This document shows, piece after piece, positions 44,433 through 53,877 of a stretch of DNA of 64,000 nt. How positions within the stretch are numbered: the stretch's first letter is position 1; every line of letters starts with the position of its first letter. Location: the NCBI GenBank assembly GCA_020633655.1, contig JACKDF010000011.1, positions 1 to 64,000 on the forward strand, given 5' to 3'. A program made the translations under genes and the position numbers. This DNA comes from Deferribacteres bacterium (lineage in GTDB: Bacteria; Zhuqueibacterota; Zhuqueibacteria; Zhuqueibacterales; Geothermadaptataceae). The notes beneath the pieces were generated by a model. It made no database searches. It was not told the origin of the DNA and was given only the letters and a program-made list of their open reading frames with translations.

Positions 44433-44735
44433 ATGGCAGTAAAGAAAAATACAGTGGAAAGCGATAACGATTCGAAAACCAATGCACAGGCTAAAACCAG
44501 GGAAGAATATCTGAAAAAGCTCAATGCCCTCATCGAAGAGGCAGAGGCCAAGCTTGGTGATACCTTGGGTGAATTGTCGAAAAAGGCGGAAGAAATCAAA
44601 GGTGTGGCTGAGTACCAAATGAAAGAGTCTCTCGAAGAGGCGGAGGAGCATATCCGTAAAAATCCTCTAAGCTCCGTTGCGATAGCTGCAGGGGTTGGAT
44701 TTGTTTTGGGATTGTTGTTGAACCGTCGGGGTTAA
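44433..44735 (+). CDS. YqjD/ElaB-like (DUF883) envelope protein
   Basis: The 100-residue protein has a charged, heptad-rich N-terminal coiled coil (residues about 22-75, KLNALIEEAEAKLGDTLGEL) and one C-terminal membrane helix (about 80-96, VAIAAGVGFVLGLLLNRR). This matches DUF883/YqjD, an inner-membrane protein that binds ribosomes in stationary-phase E. coli. It has a strong GGAGG. It starts a three-gene operon resembling yqjD-yqjE-yqjK. Confidence 0.82.
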   Translation: MAVKKNTVESDNDSKTNAQAKTREEYLKKLNALIEEAEAKLGDTLGELSKKAEEIKGVAEYQMKESLEEAEEHIRKNPLSSVAIAAGVGFVLGLLLNRRG

Positions 44736-44741
44736 TGTACG

Positions 44742-45122
44742 ATGCCAGCAGAAAAAAGCAGTATCACAGCATCAATAGTGCATCTGTGGGCAACATTGCT
44801 CGAAGGGATGCAGTATCGTTTCGAGCTTTTTGCGATTGAGTTCGGGGAGGAAAAACGACGTTTTCTCAGTATACTCGTTGCAATAATTGTAGCAGTTATG
44901 GCTGTTTTCTTTGGCTTCTTTATGCTCAATTTGGCACTGTTGCTCATGTTCTGGAGAATGAATACGATCCTTGCTTTTGCCTTTGCAGGATTTTATCTTT
45001 TTCTCGCTGTTTTACTGATAATCTATGTACGATCTAAAATTGTAAATTCGCCAAAACCATTTGCCGCTTCAATGGCAGAATTTAAAAAGGATCAGGATTT
45101 TTTTGGTGCAAAGAATGAATAA
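44742..45122 (+). CDS. YqjE/holin-X-like membrane protein
   Basis: The 126-residue protein has two adjacent membrane helices (about 48-72 and 76-100) flanked by charged ends, as in the putative Holin-X/YqjE family. Function is unknown. It begins 6 bases after the YqjD-like gene and ends within the start of the third, so the three are cotranscribed. Confidence 0.8.
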   Translation: MPAEKSSITASIVHLWATLLEGMQYRFELFAIEFGEEKRRFLSILVAIIVAVMAVFFGFFMLNLALLLMFWRMNTILAFAFAGFYLFLAVLLIIYVRSKIVNSPKPFAASMAEFKKDQDFFGAKNE

Positions 45123-45399
45123 ATCGGATTATGATAAAAAGCTATTACAGGAAAAGATAGCCGCGCATCGGCGAATTCTTTCCCTTGAAATGAAGCATGT
45201 GAAACACGATCTGCACCCGGCACGGGCAGCACGCACCATTGGTAAAAGCATGGCCCCGCAATTGTTGAGTTTACCGGTTATCAAATACATTGCGAAAGGT
45301 AAAAATCGAAATCTTCTTGGATTGATACTCGTTGCCGGTGCGGGCATGCTACTTCCTTTTTTGAGAAACAAGGACCAACGGATCAAAAAAAATGATTAA
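45115..45399 (+). CDS. Small YqjK-like membrane protein
   Basis: The 94-residue protein has a charged N-terminal half and one C-terminal membrane helix (about 71-88, LGLILVAGAGMLLPFL). ATG 45115 overlaps the preceding gene's stop by 8 bases (ATGAATAA), so it is coupled; an upstream frame start at 45061 would lie inside the previous gene. I call it YqjK-like only by size and position. A unique function is not seen. Confidence 0.7.
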   Translation: MNKSDYDKKLLQEKIAAHRRILSLEMKHVKHDLHPARAARTIGKSMAPQLLSLPVIKYIAKGKNRNLLGLILVAGAGMLLPFLRNKDQRIKKND

Positions 45400-45886
45400 A
45401 ATATTCAGAACTGGTCTAATAGCATCCTGTTTAAATAAATGGTGCTGAGGGGAATTCTTTTCCTCGATGTTGCATGAAAAAGTAACTTAGCAAAATTTAA
45501 AGAATATTTTTCATTTATCAACTTTGGAATTAAAATATAACACCTTGCAAGAATATTATAAGATGGAAGTTACAGCGGAATTTCTCACCAGAAAAAGCAT
45601 TGGTCGACGACTCATATTTTGAGTTTGCATAGTTTGAAAATCTCTAAAATTCAAGCCGGCTGAGCTCAAAATGCCGATGTATCCTGACTAAACCCGTTTC
45701 ATTAGTCGGTAATTCAGGCCTCCTTTTTTTTCTTTACCTCATATTGCCATTTTTCACAAAACTCTCACAAATTTTCCTCAACCCTGACCGGTCAAATGCC
45801 GAATTTTTACATGACAACAGAATTGCAATTTTTACTTTGGCCAATTAAATAAGAAGTAAGTTAAGTAGAATCCGAGGGTAGTAGAA
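45400..45886. other. Long intergenic region upstream of the FHA-transglycosylase gene
   Basis: These 487 AT-rich bases hold no gene I can support. A weak 6-bp hairpin (GACTAA and TTAGTC near 45688-45709) precedes a T-rich run, possibly a terminator of the YqjD-like operon. GAGGG at 45874-45878 is the ribosome site for the next gene. Confidence 0.5.
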
Positions 45887-47335
45887 GTGTCAGAAAAAGA
45901 ACATCAAAAACACAAACAATTTTCCATTGAGTTTTTGCTGTGTAAAAATGAGGGATTGAAAAAGAATTACACGAAAGATGTCCTGTCTATCGGCTCCTCA
46001 CTTGATTGCGATATTTATTATCCGGAAGAGAAAATAGCTGAGCATCATTGCACTGTGAATATTGAAGGTGATGAATGGTTGCTGGATCCGACGGAAGCGA
46101 ATCCTGTGTGGGTGAACCAGGAAAAAATTCAGGATACCAGAGCACTGCACAATGGGGATGTCGTTTCTCTCGGTAAATCGATGGGGCCAGGATTTCGTGT
46201 GACAAAGGTTGTCGGTGAAACCATGGCTGCCCGTTTGCGTGAGATGCGCAGCCTCAATACAGCAATGATGGAAAACGCAGTTAAAGCAGCTTCCGAAAAA
46301 CCGTTTCAGCGCAAGGTGGTTAACCGATGGTTTAACCGGTTGAGCAAAAAATATAAAACCCGGCTGATTCAAATTGCAGCGGTTTCGTCCATACTGTTCA
46401 CGGCCGCTGGCGGTGCGATTTATTACCAGCAAGCGCATTTAAACCGCTTGAATGCCCTTGCATCGAGCTTGTTTTATCAGATGAAAGAAATGGAATTGCA
46501 AATCTTCAACACTGAGGAAATTTATGAAGTAACCGGTGATTCAGCAACAGTGCAGATAAGCAAGGAGCACTGGAAAAAATACGAGCAAATGGAAAAACGC
46601 TACGATGAATATCTCGAAGAGCTGGGATTTCTCGAAGGGATGTCAGAGAAGGAGCGCATCGTTCTGCGGGTTGCACGTATGTTTGGTGAAAGTGAATTGA
46701 ATGTCCCAAAGGGATTCACAAAACGCATCGAGGAATACATTAAACGCTGGCGATCGACACCACGCTACCGTAAAGCCCTGGAGTCTGCGATTGAAAACGG
46801 TTACGTTCAATACATTTCAAAGAAACTCATCGAAAATCACCTGCCGCCTCACTTTTTTTATCTGGCAATGCAGGAAAGTGATTTCGACCGTTACAACTGT
46901 GGGCCGCGAACACGTTATGGCATAGCAAAAGGTATGTGGCAATTTATTCCCACTACGGCAGTTCATTTTGGCCTTAAACTCGGTCCCCTGGTGGAAGTAC
47001 GCAAACCTGATCCACGTGATGAACGCCACAATTTTACAAAGTCGACGGATGCGGCGGTAAAGTATATTCGATTCCTTTACCGAACCGAAGCGCAGGCATC
47101 GGGTTTACTGGTGATGGCTTCCTATAATTGGGGGGAAGGAAAAATCATGCGTATTTTAAATAAATTACCACAAAATCCTCGTGATAGAAATTTTTGGAAT
47201 GTTGTCAATCGATTCGATTTTCCCCGTGAAACCCAGGACTACGTTTATTACATCTTTTCAGCAGCGGTGATCGGGGAAAATCCCAAGCTATTTGGCTTTG
47301 ATATGGAGAGTCCGCTCACCGGTGTATTGAACTGA
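45887..47335 (+). CDS. FHA domain-transmembrane-lytic transglycosylase fusion
   Basis: The protein is 482 residues. Residues about 12-108 look like an FHA domain (LSIGSSLDCDIYYPEEKIAE, then HHCTVNI and LHNGDVVSLGKS), which binds phosphothreonine. A transmembrane helix (about 159-180) separates it from a helical linker and an SLT/MltD-type domain (about 310-470) with catalytic E330 in YLAMQESDFD, RYGIAKGMWQFIPTTA and ASYNWGEGK. The layout puts a cytoplasmic phospho-peptide reader and a periplasmic muramidase on one chain, so wall cleavage could be gated by a Ser/Thr kinase. That link is inference. The start is GTG with GAGGG 8 bases upstream. Confidence 0.82.
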   Translation: MSEKEHQKHKQFSIEFLLCKNEGLKKNYTKDVLSIGSSLDCDIYYPEEKIAEHHCTVNIEGDEWLLDPTEANPVWVNQEKIQDTRALHNGDVVSLGKSMGPGFRVTKVVGETMAARLREMRSLNTAMMENAVKAASEKPFQRKVVNRWFNRLSKKYKTRLIQIAAVSSILFTAAGGAIYYQQAHLNRLNALASSLFYQMKEMELQIFNTEEIYEVTGDSATVQISKEHWKKYEQMEKRYDEYLEELGFLEGMSEKERIVLRVARMFGESELNVPKGFTKRIEEYIKRWRSTPRYRKALESAIENGYVQYISKKLIENHLPPHFFYLAMQESDFDRYNCGPRTRYGIAKGMWQFIPTTAVHFGLKLGPLVEVRKPDPRDERHNFTKSTDAAVKYIRFLYRTEAQASGLLVMASYNWGEGKIMRILNKLPQNPRDRNFWNVVNRFDFPRETQDYVYYIFSAAVIGENPKLFGFDMESPLTGVLN

Positions 47336-47711
47336 TGCCTGATGTTTTCGCTCGGAATTCGTTAATGACATTTTTTGTTGTAATGGATTTTGGGATGATC
47401 CATATTGACTATTTTTTTTCGACACCAGCAAATTTTATATTTGAACTCAAAATCGCCATGCCGGATTGCGTGTTGTGCAATATCGGCATCCGGTTGCTGG
47501 TTGGCTAGAAATTCATCTGTTCAATTTCCATTTTTAAATAAAGAATCGAAGCAAGCATTTTATCTCTGAGATAACCTATCCCCTCAATCGTTTCAGATGA
47601 TCGGTGGACTCCACTCATTGTTTCTCAAAATAATCTTCTGTTGCTATCTTGACCAAAATTATTAGCTTTGTTGATTTAATTTGCAAATGCTGAATTAAAT
47701 TTTGGAAAGCG
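47336..47711. other. Intergenic region, no feature seen
   Basis: These 376 AT-rich bases separate the transglycosylase and HAD genes. I see no gene, strong hairpin or RNA in them. Confidence 0.5.
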
Positions 47712-48389
47712 ATGAAGATTCTGCAAACACCTGAAAAAATTAATACAATCATCTTTGATGTTGGGCATACTCTGCTTTTTCCCGATGCTGGTTTTTTATT
47801 CCAATTAGCAAGCCCGTTTATAAAATTGAATGAACAGGAATTCCAGCGGATTGGGGCAATAACGAAAGAAAAAGCTTACCGTCAGGAACCGCGCAATCCC
47901 TTTAAATTATGGTTTAGCCAATGGATGTTGCAAGCAGGCGTACGGTCGGAGGATTTACCCGGACTTTTGCTGGGAATTCAAAAGCGGCATGCGGAAAAAC
48001 ACCTGTGGAGTATGCCGGAACCGGATGTCCCCCAGATTTTAATCGATTTGCGGGATGCGCAGTACAAGCTGGGTATCATATCAAATTCGGATGGATCTGT
48101 GGGACCTTTGTTAGAAGAATTTGGATTTGATACCTATTTCGAGTGCATTCTTGACTCGGGCGTCATTGGAATTGAAAAGCCTGATGCACGAATTTTTTTG
48201 ATGGCCCTTGAAAAAATGCACAGCTCGCCGGAAGAGAGTCTGTATGTGGGTGATCATGTTCTTTTCGATATCAAAGCGGCCCAAAGTGTTGGGATGCAAG
48301 CAGTACTCATCGATCCATTCGATGTTGTTTCGGATTCTCCGGCTCCGAAGATTCAAAGACTTTCGCAATTAAAATCGATTTTACAATAA
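47712..48389 (+). CDS. HAD-superfamily hydrolase
   Basis: The 225-residue protein has motif I as IIFDVGHTLLFPDAGF (the usual second Asp is Gly, as in REG-2-like HADs), motif II in LGIISNSDGS, and motif III/IV in VIGIEKPDARIFLMALEKM and LYVGDHVLFDIKAAQSVG. Substrate is unknown. It lies 42 bases upstream of the phosphofructokinase gene and is probably cotranscribed with it. Confidence 0.87.
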   Translation: MKILQTPEKINTIIFDVGHTLLFPDAGFLFQLASPFIKLNEQEFQRIGAITKEKAYRQEPRNPFKLWFSQWMLQAGVRSEDLPGLLLGIQKRHAEKHLWSMPEPDVPQILIDLRDAQYKLGIISNSDGSVGPLLEEFGFDTYFECILDSGVIGIEKPDARIFLMALEKMHSSPEESLYVGDHVLFDIKAAQSVGMQAVLIDPFDVVSDSPAPKIQRLSQLKSILQ

Positions 48390-48431
48390 TTAAAGTGCTT
48401 CCTCTAAACTCTTCAAAGAAAGGAATATGTT

Positions 48432-49637
48432 ATGGCAAAATATAAAGGAACAATCGGTATTCTCACAGGTGGTGGCGATGTACCGGGATTAAATCCAGCA
48501 ATTCGTGCTGTAACCCTGCGCGCTATTCGTGACGGTTATCGTGTTTTGGGAATCAAACGCGGGTGGGCAGGCCTTGTCGATCTTGTCCCCGATAAACAAG
48601 CGAACAACTCCGCACATATCAGTGAGTTGACCGAAGACGTTGTGAATCGGGCAGGACGTACCGGTGGCACTTTTCTGCATACCTCACGAACACGTCCGAG
48701 CCATCTTCCTCTGGACGCTGTACCAGCCCATTTAAAAGATAAGTACACTGAAAATATCAATGATATTACACCTGAGGTCATTAAAAATCTCGAATTTTTA
48801 GGGATCGATTATCTCATTCCCATCGGTGGTGACGATACACTAAGCTATGCGCAGCGTATGCACGAAGAAGGTGTGAAAACGGTTGCTATTCCCAAAACGA
48901 TGGACAACGATGTTCCCGGAACTGAATATTGCATTGGTTTCAGCACCTGTGTCACCCGGACGATCGAAATGATGAACGGTTTGCGCACGACTGCAGGTTC
49001 CCATGAACGCATACTTGTAGTGGAAGTTTTCGGACGGTATGCCGGGTTTTCAGCGATGCTACCGGCTATGGCAGGTGCCTCAGATCGTTGCGTAATTCCG
49101 GAACATGTTTTTGATATAAACAGACTTACGGAATTGCTCATAGAAGATCGCGCAGAAAATCCCAGCAATTATTCCGTCGTCATCGTTTCTGAAGGAGCGC
49201 AAATGCTCGGTGATTCAGAAATGTCGTTTGAAACCAGCATCACAGACCAATATGGCCACAAGAAATTGGGTGGAATTGGGGATCGTGTTGCGGGCAAAAT
49301 TAAGGCGCTCTCCGCGCAATTTACGGGAGCGAAGGAAGTCAATATTCTGTCGCAGAAACTGGGATATCTTGTACGTTCGGGAAATCCGGACGCGATGGAT
49401 GCTATCGTACCGATGGCTTTTGGAAATCTGGCCTTTGATTCAATTTTAGCAAACAAAACCGGACTACTCATTGCCATGGTGGGTGGATGCTACAGCAGCG
49501 TACCCATCGATGTGGTTGTTGGTAGCAAAAAACTCGTTGACGTCGAAAAATACTACAATACCGACCGGTTGCGCCCCAAATACGAAACTTTTAACGGCAA
49601 ACCGTTGTTCCTTATGACGAGCGCTATTGGAGCTTAA
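48432..49637 (+). CDS. 6-phosphofructokinase with pyrophosphate-type active-site residues
   Basis: The 401-residue protein is a PfkA-family enzyme (ILTGGGDVPGLNPAIRAV, SRTRPSHLPL). Two positions decide the phosphoryl donor. Where ATP enzymes have GGDGS, this has IGGDDT (Asp135); where they have PGTIDND, it has PKTMDND (Lys155). This pair is the established signature of pyrophosphate-dependent PFK, so it probably uses PPi and acts reversibly in glycolysis/gluconeogenesis. This is inferred from residues. It precedes the GWxTD gene by 21 bases. Confidence 0.88.
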   Translation: MAKYKGTIGILTGGGDVPGLNPAIRAVTLRAIRDGYRVLGIKRGWAGLVDLVPDKQANNSAHISELTEDVVNRAGRTGGTFLHTSRTRPSHLPLDAVPAHLKDKYTENINDITPEVIKNLEFLGIDYLIPIGGDDTLSYAQRMHEEGVKTVAIPKTMDNDVPGTEYCIGFSTCVTRTIEMMNGLRTTAGSHERILVVEVFGRYAGFSAMLPAMAGASDRCVIPEHVFDINRLTELLIEDRAENPSNYSVVIVSEGAQMLGDSEMSFETSITDQYGHKKLGGIGDRVAGKIKALSAQFTGAKEVNILSQKLGYLVRSGNPDAMDAIVPMAFGNLAFDSILANKTGLLIAMVGGCYSSVPIDVVVGSKKLVDVEKYYNTDRLRPKYETFNGKPLFLMTSAIGA

Positions 49638-49658
49638 TTCTGATCGTAGGAGGAATAA

Positions 49659-51437
49659 TTGAAATACCAAAATAACGGCGATAAATTGAAGAATATCAAC
49701 TCACTCAAACACGATGCCCGGCAGGGAATGATTGGAAAAAAACTGCGATCACTCATACTTGTGACTTTTTTTGCCCTGGGTGCATTCATGCCAACCTTAC
49801 AGGCTCAAGTTCGGAGTGAGTCCGGTTTTCTCGAAAATGTATTTTTAAACCGGGAAAACATACACCAATGTACGGCGATGTTTCTTCATAACCTGGCTGA
49901 GCTTCGTGATTCCAGTGATTATAATATGCGTATGCTCAATCGACTACACACAGATATTTTGGAAATCCAAACCGTGACAGAAGATAAAATCTGGAATCAG
50001 CTCAAAAACAATAAGCTGCGGGCTGATTTTATCGCCCATTTTTGGAAGCAACGTGATCCCACGCGGGCAACGCTTGCAAACGAGCGACTGTTCGAGCATT
50101 ATAAACGCCTTTTGTATGCCCGGGAAAACTACGGCAATGATTCCGCTCGTACCTTTGATGACCGTGGACGGGTCTATGTTCGCTATGGTGTGCCGGATGA
50201 AACATACGTTGAATTGCCCGGAGAATACGATGATTTTAATTACGACGAACGCACGCCGGTTGTTGGCAATGATAACTTGAGCTTTCGTAAACAATTCGAA
50301 TCCTGGTATTATTATCATCTTGAACCAAAGGTTGTTTTTGATTTTTCAGAAGAAGCGAACGGTTATTTCATTACGCACCAGATTGACCAGGGATTGCAAA
50401 CGATGGACTTGGGGGCATGGTATAAAGCCATGAATAAAATCATCGACCGCCGGCGAACAATCTCACCCTCATTGCAGGCAATGGCTTTTAATTTCAGATT
50501 TGGGACGCAGGCCAATGAAATGGGCGAAGCGGAAATGCGCACAACGTTGATGGATTTTGGTGTGAAGTACGCGGAGGACATGAAGCAGCGGCAGAAAGAT
50601 ATCCCTCCAGTTCAGAGTACAATTTTTGAAGATTTACCGTTTGTTTACAGCTTAACCTACTTTGAGAATCCTGACAGCACGCAAACTTGTATTGTCTCTT
50701 ATGGCATCGAGACGGAGAAAATACATTTTGCTGAAGGGAAAAATACCATAGATCTGCAGTTTAATACTGCCCTGAGTGACTCATTTTATAATGTATTCAA
50801 CGAAAAAAATATACTGGTAAAAATCAATTCAGACGGCAGCAAACAGCAGAGTTGCGCCGCAACGAAATTTGATTTTCGCCTGGGCGATTTCTATGTTTTT
50901 ACAGAAGTTCTCAGTTCGGCGACACGACAGTTGGGCAAAAAAGCTACCTTTATGAAGCAAGTAACACGCCCGGCAGATAGCCTGGGATTGAGTTCTTTAA
51001 TGCTTGCGGAAAATATTTCTGCAAATGAGATTTCCCAGGAAGAACAATCGACAAACCTCGTCGAACGCAATGGATTATTCATGCAACCGACGCCATTTCG
51101 TGACCTGGCTAAAAATAGCCGTCCATTTGTGTATTTTGAAATTTATGGACTCACAAAAGACAATGGTGGAAAGACAGATTATCAAATCGAATACATTGTA
51201 AAGGAAGGAAAGGAACAGGGGGTTGGTAAAATTTTGAATAAGCTGAATCCCTTCGACAGTGGAAAAACCTTAATTCAAATTCCTGACCATCGGCAGGGAA
51301 ACCGCACAAGCGATACAGCATACATTCAATTGGATCTTTCGCGTCTAGATAAAGGTAACTATGTTCTTTATGTTCGTGTTCACGATAAAAAGAGTAAGAA
51401 TATACAGATGATTGGCACGCCATTTTCTTTGTTTTGA
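49659..51437 (+). CDS. GWxTD-family exported protein
   Basis: The 592-residue protein has a signal segment ending near TLQAQ (residue 50) and an N-terminal GWxTD-type domain: FIAHFWKQRDPTRATLANER (about 124-143), then RLLYARENYGND and DRGRVYVRYGVPDETYVEL. The name-giving GWxTDRG is replaced by ARTFDDRG, so the motif is diverged. A large beta-rich C-terminal half ends in VHDKKSKNIQMIGTPFSLF. The family is restricted mainly to FCB-type bacteria and its function is unknown. The start is TTG at 49659 behind a strong AGGAGG; ATG 49728 lacks proper spacing. Confidence 0.83.
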   Translation: MKYQNNGDKLKNINSLKHDARQGMIGKKLRSLILVTFFALGAFMPTLQAQVRSESGFLENVFLNRENIHQCTAMFLHNLAELRDSSDYNMRMLNRLHTDILEIQTVTEDKIWNQLKNNKLRADFIAHFWKQRDPTRATLANERLFEHYKRLLYARENYGNDSARTFDDRGRVYVRYGVPDETYVELPGEYDDFNYDERTPVVGNDNLSFRKQFESWYYYHLEPKVVFDFSEEANGYFITHQIDQGLQTMDLGAWYKAMNKIIDRRRTISPSLQAMAFNFRFGTQANEMGEAEMRTTLMDFGVKYAEDMKQRQKDIPPVQSTIFEDLPFVYSLTYFENPDSTQTCIVSYGIETEKIHFAEGKNTIDLQFNTALSDSFYNVFNEKNILVKINSDGSKQQSCAATKFDFRLGDFYVFTEVLSSATRQLGKKATFMKQVTRPADSLGLSSLMLAENISANEISQEEQSTNLVERNGLFMQPTPFRDLAKNSRPFVYFEIYGLTKDNGGKTDYQIEYIVKEGKEQGVGKILNKLNPFDSGKTLIQIPDHRQGNRTSDTAYIQLDLSRLDKGNYVLYVRVHDKKSKNIQMIGTPFSLF

Positions 51438-51537
51438 TTTTGCAATTCGGGAGTGAAACAATTTAAACACTTTCTCGTTTTTGTTTTGTAAAATTGCAGT
51501 TGGATATTTTATTTAATCGCAAAGAAAAGGGTTTAAA

Positions 51538-52308
51538 ATGGCCAAGAAAAAAGATGAGGAAACTCCTCAGGATAATCCGAAGGATACGCCAGAGGTACTG
51601 CCGGCTGGTAGTGGACAAAAGGAAGAAAAGAAGCACAACTCGGCACACCGTAAAATATTCCGATCGCAATACGATCGTGTTATTGCCGGTGTCTGTGGTG
51701 GAGTAGCAGATTATTTCAATATCGACTTGTTCCTTGTGCGGGTAATATTTGTGCTGGCGATTTTTTGGGGAGGTCTTGGTGTCATTGCCTACATCGCCGC
51801 ATGGATAATAATTCCAGAGAATCCCGATGAAGAACCCAAAGATGAAAACGTACGCAAGCACTCCTCCACCAATGCGGGACTGATTGGCGGTCTTGCATTG
51901 ATTGTCTTCGGATTTTTACTCCTCGTTGATGAAATTGATTTTCCATTCAATTTCCACGCACTTCGCTTTCACTCACATCTTGATTTTGGAATGGTGCTCA
52001 GCCTGCTTTTTGTTGGTTTGGGAATTTATTTACTCATCAACAAAGATAATGAGAAGGGCGATTTATCCAAATTGATCTCCTCGAAAAAAGAGGGTTCGGG
52101 GAGCACGAAGAAACTTGTGCGTTCAACTACAGAACGCAAAATTGCAGGTGTTTGTGGTGGTCTTGCTGAGTATTTTAATGTTGATGTTTCCTTTGTCCGG
52201 ATCGGTTATATCGTTTTTGCCTTTGCGTCTGCTTTTTTCGTCGCGATAATTCTCTATATTGTCATGATCATTGCCATCCCGGAAGATGATTCGAGCAAGA
52301 TCGATTAG
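51538..52308 (+). CDS. Protein with two PspC domains
   Basis: The 256-residue protein has a PspC domain near residues 40-102 (VIAGVCGGVADYFNIDL, then WGGLGVIAYIAAWIIIPEN) and another near 188-250 (KIAGVCGGLAEYFNVDVSF). A hydrophobic LiaI/LiaF-like middle (about 110-165) joins them. PspC members sense or respond to envelope stress together with PspA/PspB; neither is encoded nearby. It ends before a strong terminator. Confidence 0.87.
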   Translation: MAKKKDEETPQDNPKDTPEVLPAGSGQKEEKKHNSAHRKIFRSQYDRVIAGVCGGVADYFNIDLFLVRVIFVLAIFWGGLGVIAYIAAWIIIPENPDEEPKDENVRKHSSTNAGLIGGLALIVFGFLLLVDEIDFPFNFHALRFHSHLDFGMVLSLLFVGLGIYLLINKDNEKGDLSKLISSKKEGSGSTKKLVRSTTERKIAGVCGGLAEYFNVDVSFVRIGYIVFAFASAFFVAIILYIVMIIAIPEDDSSKID

Positions 52309-52631
52309 CACAATTTGAGATTTCACTGAACTTTTTTCCCGATGACATGATGCTTATTAGCACGTTATTGGAATCCTCCCACAAAAGCTCCTCATTGAGG
52401 AGCTTTTTTTTTATTTTGCAATTCTCGTTGCCTCTTTGTCAAGCTCATTGCATAATATTTATTCATTTTAATAATCTGAAAAAAATTGCATCGCTACCGA
52501 TCGAATAAGTAACTGAAACAAGTACTTATGAGACTGGTGAAATACATAAAACATAAATATTTATATGTATTATCAATGTCTCGATAGGGTAGTTCGTATT
52601 AATTATATCAGATTTTTTTTGGTTTACACCC
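52309..52631. other. Intergenic region containing the terminator
   Basis: These 323 bases hold the terminator at 52383-52412. The rest is AT-rich with no recognised feature. Confidence 0.55.
52383..52412 (+). terminator. Rho-independent terminator after the double-PspC gene
   Basis: AAAAGCTCCTC and GAGGAGCTTTT form a perfect 11-bp stem with a 3-base loop (ATT) and a continuous T-run. It lies 74 bases past the stop codon. Confidence 0.93.
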
Positions 52632-53726
52632 ATGGCACAAACAGAGATTGATGTTCCGCGCTCCCATGGACCGCATATTTCTACATCCACAGGATTTGGC
52701 AGATTTGGAGAAAAGCGAGAATTGCGCACATACCAGGCTCATCAATTGGAAGATGAAGTCTCACAAAAATGGCGCGCCCAATTTATCATTTCCGATGAAA
52801 AATTCGTCCGTTCACTTTTTAATAATAATTTTCAGAATTCATGGCAGGATGCAGTGCCTGTTTGGCAACAAACAATAGAGGCGATTCAACAAAGGGATAT
52901 TGAGAAAGCAGAACAATTGGTACGCAGCATGTACGCCATGTTTGAAACTGAAATCACACGTATAAATATGGCTGCGATTCATTTGGAAAAACATAATCCT
53001 AAATCCGCTTTGAATGTGCTTGAGTACAGTGGCGACATGGCAAAGCAGAACTGGGAGTTTTATCTCAATAAAGCCCTTGCCCGTATGGATTTGAAAGACT
53101 ACCAACTCGCATTAATGGAATTAAACAATGTGGCGTCATTGCAGGACAGCAACGTGAAGGTTGCGTTTTGTTTTGCGAAGATATATCAGTATTTGGGCTA
53201 TTATTATAAGGCTGGGGAGTATTTAAAATTGACATCAAAGCTCGCTCCTTCTTATTCTCCTGGTTGGTATATGTTAGGAATGATTCAAAGCAAATTAGGT
53301 GAACTGCAGGATGCCTACACGAGTTTTGAACAAGCGCAGAAAATCAGTCCAAACCAATACAGTTTATGGTACAACAAAGGCAATGTGCTTTTGCGTTTGA
53401 CAAAATACGAGAGTGCTGTGGCATGCTATAAACAATCACTGCGACTCAATCCAGGCTATGCGATGGCGTGGAATAATATGGGTATTGCATTAAACTATGT
53501 CGGAAGATCATTCGAAGCTTTGCAGAGCTTTCGTAAAGCACTGTCGTTTAATCCCAGGCTCTATGAAGCCCATTTAAATTGCGGGCTCATCTTTGAAACA
53601 ATGGGAAAACGACAAAAAGCGCTTGAATATTATCACCGGTTTTTGCAGATTGCACCCAACAATTTTCAAAAACAAAAAGAAATTGTGAATTCCCGAATTG
53701 GAGCTTTGCAAAGAAAAAATCAATAA
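52632..53726 (+). CDS. Cytoplasmic TPR protein
   Basis: The 364-residue protein has no signal peptide or membrane helix. Residues about 100-355 are TPR-like pairs, for example PGWYMLGMIQSKLGELQDAY and AMAWNNMGIALNYVGRSFEA. The N-terminal 60 residues are polar and of unknown role. No strong ribosome site precedes the ATG, so the start is less certain. It presumably scaffolds a complex that cannot be named from sequence. Confidence 0.8.
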   Translation: MAQTEIDVPRSHGPHISTSTGFGRFGEKRELRTYQAHQLEDEVSQKWRAQFIISDEKFVRSLFNNNFQNSWQDAVPVWQQTIEAIQQRDIEKAEQLVRSMYAMFETEITRINMAAIHLEKHNPKSALNVLEYSGDMAKQNWEFYLNKALARMDLKDYQLALMELNNVASLQDSNVKVAFCFAKIYQYLGYYYKAGEYLKLTSKLAPSYSPGWYMLGMIQSKLGELQDAYTSFEQAQKISPNQYSLWYNKGNVLLRLTKYESAVACYKQSLRLNPGYAMAWNNMGIALNYVGRSFEALQSFRKALSFNPRLYEAHLNCGLIFETMGKRQKALEYYHRFLQIAPNNFQKQKEIVNSRIGALQRKNQ

Positions 53727-53877
53727 TTCACTCTCGTCTGCTTTATTCATGCAACACACAAAGTGAACGAGGTGAAAGGGATTTTTCTTCCCAATTCTGG
53801 TGTTTATGAATAAAACAGCTAAGAACAAGCTTCTGTTCGGTCATGCGCTAATTCCTTTCCCATTAAAAATTCAAAAC

